A stretch of 64,000 nucleotides of DNA from the NCBI RefSeq assembly GCF_036053395.1, contig NZ_CP107942.1, positions 4,306,501 through 4,370,500 of the forward strand, in the 5' to 3' direction. The notes below the pieces were generated by a model. The model had not been told where the DNA came from, searched no databases, and worked only from the letters and a program-made list of their open reading frames with translations. The first letter of the stretch is position 1; each line of letters starts with the position of its first letter. The translations under genes and the position numbers were made by a program. This DNA comes from Actinoplanes sp. NBC_00393 (lineage in GTDB: Bacteria; Actinomycetota; Actinomycetes; Mycobacteriales; Micromonosporaceae). Shown piece after piece: positions 57,525 through 64,000 of the stretch.

Positions 57525-58652
57525 ATGCAAGTTGTTGTCATCAACGTGATCCGACGAACGTCAGTGGTGGTGATCGGTGCGGGACAGGCCGGTCTCTCCG
57601 CCGCCTACCACCTGCAGCGCCGCGGCTTCGCGTCCGAGTTCGTCGTTCTCGACGCCGATGCGCAGCCGGGCGGGGCCTGGCAGCACCGGTGGGCGTCACT
57701 GCGGATGGACACCGTCAACGGCATCTTCGACCTGCCCGGCATGCCCCGGCCCGAGGTCGACCAGCACGAGTCCAGCAGCTCCGCGATCCCGCGGTACTTC
57801 GCCGCGTACGAGCGCGCCTTCGACCTGCCGATCCTGCGCCCGGTCCGGGTCCGGCGCGTCGACGACACCCCGGGCGGTGAGCTACTGGTCGACACCGACC
57901 ACGGGCAGTGGCTGACCCGCGCGCTGATCAACGCGACCGGCACATGGACCAACCCGGTCCGCCCGCAGTACCCCGGGTCCGCGCTATTCCAGGGCCGCCA
58001 GCTACACACCCACGACTACGTCGACGCCGCCGAGTTCGCCGGGCAGCGGGTCGCGATCGTCGGCGGCGGCATCTCCGCGGTGCAACTGCTCGAGGAGATC
58101 TCCCGGGTCGCGACGACGTTCTGGTACACCCGCCGCGAACCGGTGTTCATCGACGAGTTCCGCCCCGAACACGAGGGCCGCGCCACCATCGCCAAGGTGA
58201 TCGCCGACGTCGAGGCCGGGCGGCCCAGCAGCAGCGTGGTCTCCTACACCGGGCTCGGCTGGACCGACTACGCCCGCGCCGCGCACGAGCGCGGCGCGCT
58301 GGTGCGGCGCCCGATGTTCACCGAGATGACAACCTCGGGGGTACGCGAGACCGACGGCACCCGCATCGAACTGGACGCCGTCCTGTGGGCCACCGGCTTC
58401 CGGGCCGCCCTCGCCCACCTCGAACCGCTGCACCTGCGCGGACCGCTCGGCGGCATCCCGATGAGCGGCACCCAGGTCGCCGCCGACCCGCGCATCCACC
58501 TGATCGGTTACGGTCCGTCGCAGTCCACCGTCGGCGCCAACCGGGCCGGCCGGGCAGCGGTCGCCGCACTGAGACGAACCATCACGCCCGAATCCATTCA
58601 CGTTCCGGACACGATCGGTTACCGTACGCCACGCCCGCACGCGCCAGCATGA
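57525..58652 (+). CDS. FAD/NADPH-dependent monooxygenase-like oxidoreductase
   Basis: Flavoprotein of 375 residues of the flavin-monooxygenase/YUC-like class. FAD motif VVVIGAGQAGLSAAYHLQRR, AQPGGAWQHRWASLRMDTVN, second dinucleotide motif QRVAIVGGGISAVQLLEEIS, and LDAVLWATGFRAALAHLEPL near the end. The start may be ATG 57525 or GTG 57549; neither has a clear ribosome-binding site. Divergent from the RsbW-like gene (about 97-bp gap). Its stop lies 3 bp before a tiny membrane-protein gene. Confidence 0.85.
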   Translation: MQVVVINVIRRTSVVVIGAGQAGLSAAYHLQRRGFASEFVVLDADAQPGGAWQHRWASLRMDTVNGIFDLPGMPRPEVDQHESSSSAIPRYFAAYERAFDLPILRPVRVRRVDDTPGGELLVDTDHGQWLTRALINATGTWTNPVRPQYPGSALFQGRQLHTHDYVDAAEFAGQRVAIVGGGISAVQLLEEISRVATTFWYTRREPVFIDEFRPEHEGRATIAKVIADVEAGRPSSSVVSYTGLGWTDYARAAHERGALVRRPMFTEMTTSGVRETDGTRIELDAVLWATGFRAALAHLEPLHLRGPLGGIPMSGTQVAADPRIHLIGYGPSQSTVGANRAGRAAVAALRRTITPESIHVPDTIGYRTPRPHAPA

Positions 58653-58655
58653 GCA

Positions 58656-58832
58656 ATGCTCTTCGTCCTGGGAGCCCTGGCCGCCTGGGCCGGCGTCGTC
58701 CTCGCCGCCCTCGACAGCCCGCACGTCCGTGACAAGACCCGCATCGAACGGTCCAGCATCGCGCTGCTCGCCGTCACCGCGATCACCACGGCGGCCGGCG
58801 CCGGGCGAGCACTCCTGAACTGGATCACCTGA
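58656..58832 (+). CDS. Small two-helix membrane protein of unknown function
   Basis: A 58-residue frame starting MLFVLGALAAWAGVVLAALD, then a charged loop (SPHVRDKTRIERSS) and a second helix (IALLAVTAITTAAGAGRALL), ending NWIT. It begins 3 bp after the flavoprotein stop, so it is probably cotranscribed. Two clean hydrophobic segments with a charged loop are unlikely by chance, but no family is recognised. Confidence 0.55.
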   Translation: MLFVLGALAAWAGVVLAALDSPHVRDKTRIERSSIALLAVTAITTAAGAGRALLNWIT

Positions 58833-58924
58833 CAGGCATCCCTGCCCGTACACCCGGGGTTCGGCCACCGGTCAGATCCGCGCGCTAGCGTGCGGGCGGC
58901 CCGAGGCGTTGACAGGAGTGCAAC

Positions 58925-59701
58925 ATGCGTGAACGAGTCCCGCGACCAGTGCGGCAGATCCTCTCCCCGCTGCGCCGCGGAGGTTCGCGCCTGCTGCGCA
59001 AGCGACTGCACGCCGTCATGCGCACCACCGGGCTGGTCGGCGACTACAGCTACGTCTTCGTCGTCACGTACGGCCGGTCCGGCTCGACGCTGCTGATGGG
59101 CATCCTCAACGCCATCCCGGGCTACCGGATCCGCGGCGAGAACTACAACACGCTCTACCGGCTCTACCAGGCCGACGCCGCCGTCACGAAAGCCTGCGAG
59201 AAATTCTCCAGCGCCGAGGACCTCAAGCCGCAGAGCTCCTGGTACGGCACGCCACGGGTACGCGAGCACGCGTACCGGGCCGGGCTGGTCAGCAACTTCG
59301 TGCAGAACGTGCTGCGCCCCGAACCCGGCGACCGGGTGCTCGGCTTCAAAGAGATCCGCTACACCCCGCTGCACATGGCCGACCTGCAGGAATACCTGGA
59401 CTTCCTGCTCGACGCGTTCCCCCGCTCCCGGATCGTCATCAACCACCGCGACCCGGCCGCCGTGGCCCGCAGCGCCTGGTGGGTCAAGGTCCGCGACGCC
59501 GAGGCGAAGATCCGCGACGCCGACGAGCGGCTGCTGGCCATCGCCGACGACGAGCGGCACTTCCACTTCTTCTACGACGAGATCGACGACTCTCTGGAGA
59601 ACATCCGCGCGCTGTACCGCTTCCTCGGCGAGGACTTCGACGAGGCCGCGGTGCGCCAGGTGCTGAACAAGCCGTTCAGCCCGTACCCAGCCGGCAAGTA
59701 G
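58925..59701 (+). CDS. Sulfotransferase family protein
   Basis: PAPS-dependent sulfotransferase of 258 residues. The 5'-phosphosulfate loop is VVTYGRSGSTLLMGILNAIP, and the 3'-phosphate-binding strand/helix is RIVINHRDPAAVARSAWWVK. The N terminus is basic without a signal peptide. ATG 58925 follows AGGAG at 6 nt. Near glycosyltransferases, it may sulfate a surface glycan or a small glycosylated metabolite; the acceptor is unknown. The 10-unit repeat array starts 126 bp after its stop. Confidence 0.85.
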   Translation: MRERVPRPVRQILSPLRRGGSRLLRKRLHAVMRTTGLVGDYSYVFVVTYGRSGSTLLMGILNAIPGYRIRGENYNTLYRLYQADAAVTKACEKFSSAEDLKPQSSWYGTPRVREHAYRAGLVSNFVQNVLRPEPGDRVLGFKEIRYTPLHMADLQEYLDFLLDAFPRSRIVINHRDPAAVARSAWWVKVRDAEAKIRDADERLLAIADDERHFHFFYDEIDDSLENIRALYRFLGEDFDEAAVRQVLNKPFSPYPAGK

Positions 59702-59827
59702 CGCCGCTGTCCAGCTGGCGCTGAGTGTCGTATCCCGCCTTCCGAAACAGCCCTCACAGCCAGCCCGATTGCCTGACCGGCTCTGAGTGCCGTTCCGGGC
59801 CGGCGCCCACGACCACGTTCCGGTCCA

Positions 59828-60457
59828 GGGAAGCATGCCTGAACGGCGGCCCGCACCCACCAGCCGCCAGCCAGGCACGAATCCGCGCCCGGGAAGCACG
59901 CCTCAGCGGCGGCCCGCACCCACCAGCCGCCGACCAGGCACGAATCCGCGCCCAGGAAGCACGCCTCAACGGCGGCCCACACCCACCAGCCGCCAACCAG
60001 GCACGAATCCGCGCCCAGGAAGCACGCCTCAACGGCGGCCCACACCCACCAGCCGCCAACCAGGCACGAATCCGCGCCCAGGAAGCACGCCTCAACGGCG
60101 GCCCACACCCACCAGCCGCCAACCAGGCACGAATCCGCACCCGGGAAGCACGCCTCAACGGCGGCCCACACCCACCAGCCGCCAACCAGGCACGAATCCG
60201 CGCCCGGGAAGCACGCCTCAACGGCGGCCCACACCCACCAGCCGCCAGCCAGGCACCAATCCGCGCCCAGGAAGCACGCCTCAACGGCGGCCCACACCCA
60301 CCAGCCGCCAACCAGGCACCAATCCGCGCCCGGGAAGCACGCCTCAACGGCGGCCCACACCCACCAGCCGCCAGCCAGGCACCAATCCGCGCCCAGGAAG
60401 CACGCCTGAGCGGCGGCCCGCACCCACGAGCCGCCGCGCACGCACGCTACGACGGGG
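59828..60457. repeat. 63-bp intergenic repeat array, ten units
   Basis: Ten tandem units, exact 63-bp period from 59828 (unit 1) to 60395 (unit 10, which decays at its 3' end). Units 3-9 differ from each other at only a few positions. Every unit holds GGCGGC, 12 nt, GCCGCC. Because 63 is a multiple of 3 and stops are rare at this GC content, long spurious frames run through both strands. The array fills the gap between convergent sulfotransferase and glycosyltransferase genes; the stretches 59702-59827 and 60458-60544 hold no recognisable gene. Confidence 0.92.
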
Positions 60458-60544
60458 ACGAGGAACGGCCCGGGTGGATCGACCGGACGGCGCGCGGCTG
60501 CGAGGCCGGACGGGTGGGCTCACAACCGTTTCAAAAATTCGGCA

Positions 60545-62077
60545 TCAGCGGCGCAGCGCGCGCAGCAAGCGGGCCGTGACCCGCTGGGCGGTCAGCGGCA
60601 CCACCGAGATCATCAGCCGGCCTGAGGCGTCCACGGCGGGCATCACGACGAACAGGCGGGTGCCGTGGCGGCGCATGGCCGGGGCCGGCATGCGTACGCC
60701 CGGGGCTCGCACTGCGGCCGCACCCGCAGCGCCGGTGGCGCTCTGCTTGCCCACTGCCCGGGTGGGGTCGAACGTGCCCGGCTGGGCCGACAACGCGCGC
60801 CGCTGGCCGGTCACCGCGCTGCGGGCGAGGAGCTCGGCAACGCTGAACCGGATCCGCACGGTGTCACCGGCCACCGAGACCCGCGCTGGGATCTCCTCGG
60901 CGCTGACGCTCAACGCCGTCGCACCCCCACCGCGGGCGGTGATCGTCAGATCGTCGCCGTCCCAGCCGATCGCGGTGGCGTCGAGTTTCACCGGCCAGTC
61001 GGGCGAGCGGGTCACGTCGAAGCAGGCGTCCGGCAGCCGGCCGAAGCCGGGGTACTGCGCGTAGCGCCGGCCGTTCCGGACGACAGTGGCCGGCACGCCG
61101 ACCTCCGCATCCTGGCGGATCACGGCCAGCAGGTCGTCGAGCGAGCCGTCCCGGGCCACCGCCAGCCGGATCCGGGTCTCCGCAGCCAACTGCTCGGCGA
61201 TGTCGTCGGTGAGATGCTCCGCGGCCATCCGGCCCACACCGGCATGCACGCGCTGCTGCGCCGGCCGGTCGAGGTGCAGCAGGTCGTCCTCGACCAGCCG
61301 GGCGATCTCGTGGTCGAAGCGCCGCACCATGATCGCGTCGCGCTGTTTGCCCGGCCCGATCAGGCCGGCCACGAAGTCCATCACCTTCTCCGCGGTCTCC
61401 ACCCGCAGCCCGTGCCGGCTCAGATAGGTGATGTTGGTGGCCTCGAACCGCCGCACCGCGAAGTAGTAATCATAATCGGCCAGCACCGAGATCCGCCGTG
61501 CCCGATAGCAGGCCTCCAGCGTGAACGGCAGGTCACTGCCGATCCGCATGTCCTCGCGGTAACGGATCGCGTGCCGGTCGAGCAACTCCCGCCGGAACAG
61601 CTTGGTGTTGGCCAGCGACCGCGGCAACGGCGATTCGAAAAGATCAAGATCAGTTTCGGTACGCGCGAAAATGTCCTGATAAATGTGGCGGCTGTTGACG
61701 CCGACCACCCGGCCGAGGACAACATCCGACTCGTAGTCGTCGGCGGCCGCCACCAGCCGTTCCAACGCTTCCGGGCCGAGATGGTCATCCGCGCCGATGA
61801 AGAACACGTAGCGGCCGGTGGCAGCGTCCAGCCCGCGGTTGAACGGCACCGCCGGCCCACCGGAGTTCGGCTGATGAATCACGGTGAACAGGCCGGGATG
61901 CCGGCGGTCGAAGCGGTCCAGTTCCGCGGCGCCGCCGTCGGTGGAGCCGTCGTCGACCGCGACGATCTGCATCCGGGACGCCCCGATCGTCTGCCCGGCC
62001 AGCGACGTGAGGCATTCCCGCAGGTACGGCATGGCGTTGTAGACCGCCACCACCACCGAGACGTCCGGCCGGTTCAT
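60545..62077 (-). CDS. Glycosyltransferase family 2 protein
   Basis: GT-A glycosyltransferase of 510 residues. VSVVVAVYNAMPYLRECLTS, MQIVAVDDGSTDGGAAELDR (nucleotide-binding Asp), RYVFFIGADDHLGPEALERL (the DXD-like metal site in GADD) and GSDLPFTLEACYRARRISVL are typical of GT2. The last 170 residues are a beta-rich domain without recognised function. ATG 62077 overlaps the GT4 stop by 4 bp. Probably adds a sugar in surface polysaccharide or teichoic-acid-like polymer synthesis. Confidence 0.88.
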   Translation of the reverse strand: MNRPDVSVVVAVYNAMPYLRECLTSLAGQTIGASRMQIVAVDDGSTDGGAAELDRFDRRHPGLFTVIHQPNSGGPAVPFNRGLDAATGRYVFFIGADDHLGPEALERLVAAADDYESDVVLGRVVGVNSRHIYQDIFARTETDLDLFESPLPRSLANTKLFRRELLDRHAIRYREDMRIGSDLPFTLEACYRARRISVLADYDYYFAVRRFEATNITYLSRHGLRVETAEKVMDFVAGLIGPGKQRDAIMVRRFDHEIARLVEDDLLHLDRPAQQRVHAGVGRMAAEHLTDDIAEQLAAETRIRLAVARDGSLDDLLAVIRQDAEVGVPATVVRNGRRYAQYPGFGRLPDACFDVTRSPDWPVKLDATAIGWDGDDLTITARGGGATALSVSAEEIPARVSVAGDTVRIRFSVAELLARSAVTGQRRALSAQPGTFDPTRAVGKQSATGAAGAAAVRAPGVRMPAPAMRRHGTRLFVVMPAVDASGRLMISVVPLTAQRVTARLLRALRR

Positions 62078-63363
62078 CGGCTGCTCTGCTGCGTCACGCC
62101 CAGCAACGAGCGGTAGAGGCCGGCCAGCTTCTCGGCCTGCGCCTCCCAGGTCCAGCCCGGCAGCGGGCTGTCCGGCCCGTCGTACACCGCCCGGTAGCGC
62201 TGCGGATCCGCCAGGACGGTACGCACCGCGCGCGCGAAGTCAGCGGCGTCCTTCGCCCGGAACACCTCGCCCTGACCGGTGGCGCGGACTGTCTCGGCCA
62301 TCGTCCGCACGTCGCTGACCACGATCGGCAGCCGGGCGTGCGAGTACTCGAAGAACTTGGTGACCAGCGCGATCTCGTGGTTCACCCAGTGGTGGATCGG
62401 GATCACCCCGATGTCGGCGGCGGACAGGAATCGCGGGACCTGCGCGGGCGGCACGTACGGCACCGCGTGCACCCGTTCCGCGGCGGTCAGCGCGGTGATG
62501 TGCGGCGCCGCCGGATCGCCGACCACCAGCGCCAGGTGCACCTCCGGCAGCAGGGGCAGCGCCTCGACGACCGTGGCCAGCCCGCGCTGCGGCGACGCGG
62601 ACCCGCTGTACACCAGCAGCGGCGTCGCTGCGCCGACACCGCACAGCGCGCGCAGATCGGGCACCGCCTCGCCGCCGGTGGTCTCCGGCGCGTTCAGCAC
62701 CACCGCGGGCCGCTCGGCCAGCCGGTGTTCGCGCTGCAGCATCCCGGCGAGCGTCTCGGACACCGTGATCACCGTGTCGGCGTCTCCCACGTACTCCCGC
62801 TCGTAACCGAGGTGGGCGGGCAGCCAGCGGGCGTTGTCGCGGCGCGGCCGCGCGCCGGGCAGGAACTCGTGCGCGTCGTACACCAGCTTGACGTCCCGGC
62901 CGGCCTCGCGCGCACGCCGGGCCGCCCGCGCGCCGACGCCCAGCATCCGGAAGTCGTGGGCGTGGATCAGGTCGGCGTCCAGCTCGTCGATCACCTCGCC
63001 GAAGGCTCGCTCATAGCTCCACAGGCCCGGTTCGAGCCGGCGCCAGGCCCGGTCACCGTGCACCGCCCGCCAGAACCCGACCTGGGCGCGCTCCACCGGC
63101 CGGCGCGCCAGCCGGGCCGCCCGCAGCAGCCGGCCACCGCGGCGGACCAGCCGCTGCCGGATCGCGCCGGACCGGTCGCCGCCCATCGGCAGCAGCCGCA
63201 CCCGGGCCGGGCCGAGGGTCCACTGCTGCTCCTCCGCGGTGGGCGAGCAGCCGAGCAGGGTGACGTCCCACCCCGCCTCGGCGACCGAGCGGGCCGTCTT
63301 CTGCACCCGGGAATCACCGTGAACACCGTTGTCGACCAGCATGACGACCCGATCGCTACTCAT
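62074..63363 (-). CDS. Glycosyltransferase family 4 protein
   Basis: GT-B glycosyltransferase of 429 residues. N-terminal part VVMLVDNGVHGDSRVQKTAR, DLIHAHDFRMLGVGARAARR, YDAHEFLPGARPRRDN; C-terminal donor domain LLVYSGSASPQRGLATVVEA, IGVIPIHHWVNHEIALVTKFFEY-type motif (Glu in HEIAL, KFFEY) and LPIVVSDVRTMAETV. ATG 63363 starts MSSDRVVMLVDNG. It is divergent from another glycosyltransferase gene and forms an operon with the GT2 gene. Confidence 0.88.
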   Translation of the reverse strand: MSSDRVVMLVDNGVHGDSRVQKTARSVAEAGWDVTLLGCSPTAEEQQWTLGPARVRLLPMGGDRSGAIRQRLVRRGGRLLRAARLARRPVERAQVGFWRAVHGDRAWRRLEPGLWSYERAFGEVIDELDADLIHAHDFRMLGVGARAARRAREAGRDVKLVYDAHEFLPGARPRRDNARWLPAHLGYEREYVGDADTVITVSETLAGMLQREHRLAERPAVVLNAPETTGGEAVPDLRALCGVGAATPLLVYSGSASPQRGLATVVEALPLLPEVHLALVVGDPAAPHITALTAAERVHAVPYVPPAQVPRFLSAADIGVIPIHHWVNHEIALVTKFFEYSHARLPIVVSDVRTMAETVRATGQGEVFRAKDAADFARAVRTVLADPQRYRAVYDGPDSPLPGWTWEAQAEKLAGLYRSLLGVTQQSSR

Positions 63364-63482
63364 GATGGCGCGAGTGTATGAGCGGTTTCCGCGCCCGGCA
63401 CCGGCCCGCAGCATCAATACATCCAGCCGCCATGGCCGCGTCATCTGCCGTCCGCCCGGCGTGAATACCGTCTGCCGTCGAG

Positions 63483-64000
63483 ATGGATGTCACCTACCTG
63501 GCGCTGGGCGGCCGGCGCGTGCGCGCGGCCGTCGCCCACACCGCGCAGCTGGCCGCCGACGGCACGCCGGTCACCCTGGTCACCACCGCCGGTTCGGAGT
63601 GGGACGGCGTACCGATCCCCCCGGGTGTGACCCTGCGGCGGGTGCGCACGCCGCGGGCCGCGCGGCCGCTCATCGCGGCAGCCGGGACGTTGTACGCCGG
63701 AGACCCGGAAGCGCTGGCCGAGGCGTACGCCACCGGCCGCCCCGGCGTCCTGCTGGAACCCTCCGCCGACCCGGCCCGCCGCCCGCAACCGGCCGACCTG
63801 GCCGTGCTCACCCCGTGGTATCCGTCGCCGGACGACCCGTTCGCCGGCGCCTTCGTGCAGGCCGCCACCGCCGCGGTCACCGGCGACTTCGCGCGGGTGT
63901 CGGTCCTGCACACGCAGAGCTGGTTCTACTCACCCGGCCGGCTGCCCGGGCAGCTGCTGGGCGTCGCCGCGGAACGCCAGGCGCTGCGCTCCGGCAACAC
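63483..64000 (+). CDS. Glycosyltransferase-like protein, N-terminal part (runs off right edge)
   Basis: The first 172 residues of a protein starting MDVTYLALGGRRVRAAVAHT. The segment LAVLTPWYPSPDDPFAGAFV is a common opening of GT4-type enzymes, here preceded by an extra N-terminal region of about 100 residues. Start ATG 63483 is 120 bp from the divergent GT4 gene. It belongs to the glycan locus continuing beyond the window. Confidence 0.65.
   Translation, partial: MDVTYLALGGRRVRAAVAHTAQLAADGTPVTLVTTAGSEWDGVPIPPGVTLRRVRTPRAARPLIAAAGTLYAGDPEALAEAYATGRPGVLLEPSADPARRPQPADLAVLTPWYPSPDDPFAGAFVQAATAAVTGDFARVSVLHTQSWFYSPGRLPGQLLGVAAERQALRSGN

Noticed and set aside
59725..60579. Repetitive 21-residue-repeat protein encoded by the 63-bp array (both strands open)
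   Set aside because: The period is a multiple of 3 and stops are rare at this GC, so open frames are expected on both strands. No start signal was seen, and the diverged two-unit and single-unit copies do not keep a frame.

Overview
The window is very GC-rich (roughly 70% or more), densely coding actinomycete chromosome. GTG/TTG starts are frequent, 4-bp ATGA/GTGA gene overlaps are common, and there are many secreted glycosidases, a LacI-type repressor, an ABC sugar importer with no ATPase gene, and recurring leaderless-type starts (TANNNT, 7 nt, start codon). The gene content suggests a soil actinomycete of the Micromonosporaceae (Actinoplanes-like); this is an inference, as no rRNA or other marker gene is present. 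I saw no tRNA or rRNA gene, CRISPR array, insertion sequence or prophage.

Layout. 1-5.1 kb: an EamA exporter divergent from an Lrp/AsnC regulator, a double-domain Lrp regulator divergent from a DHA2 drug exporter, a threonine/serine dehydratase with a PRC-barrel protein, and a small basic protein. 5.2-12.5 kb: a DUF3311 plus sodium:solute symporter pair, a secreted alpha/beta hydrolase, a QsdR-like TetR regulator, a metzincin-type secreted protease with a lipoprotein, an N-terminally truncated methyltransferase, and two proteins of unknown function. 12.6-22.2 kb: carbohydrate use. A CE2-type esterase lies behind a CebR-like box. A LacI repressor is followed by two 16-bp palindromes, then a secreted clan-A glycosidase with two CBM35-like modules, a cytoplasmic GH36 alpha-galactosidase, and an ABC binding protein with two permeases. 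The arrangement implies outside cleavage, import of an alpha-galactoside, and inside hydrolysis. 22.2-24.1 kb: HxlR regulator and a DHA2 exporter.

24.3-43.9 kb is the most unusual stretch. It holds a TRAP transporter (binding protein, large and small permeases), an ArsB/NhaD-type transporter, an AroE-type dehydrogenase, an IclR regulator, a Gfo/Idh oxidoreductase, a type II dehydroquinase-like protein, a Tat-exported PQQ-type dehydrogenase with a cupredoxin-like tail, a ThDP enzyme, an aldehyde dehydrogenase, a CaiB-type CoA transferase, a citryl-CoA-lyase-like protein and a ThuA-like protein. The two divergent control regions of this cluster share a 53-bp module with 39 identical positions, so the cluster reads as a single regulon, probably for a hydroaromatic or polycarboxylic acid. 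A QuiC-like 3-dehydroshikimate dehydratase fused to an extra TIM barrel follows at 41-44 kb under a different palindrome. 43.9-49.2 kb: aldo/keto reductase, DUF402 protein, Tat-exported acetamidase/formamidase, and a secreted glycosidase-FN3-CBM2 protein behind a perfect CebR-type box. 49.2-58.8 kb: TrmO, a metallophosphoesterase, a chemoreceptor, an unknown protein, a broken AAA-ATPase/TPR regulator, an RsbW-like protein, a flavin monooxygenase-like protein and a tiny membrane protein. 58.9-64 kb: a sulfotransferase and three glycosyltransferases, the edge of a surface-glycan locus that runs off the right end.

A family of 63-bp repeats with a hexamer-N12-hexamer hairpin core occurs as three arrays (2, 5 and 10 units) and one single unit. 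All four lie just 3' of genes and are not explained by coding.
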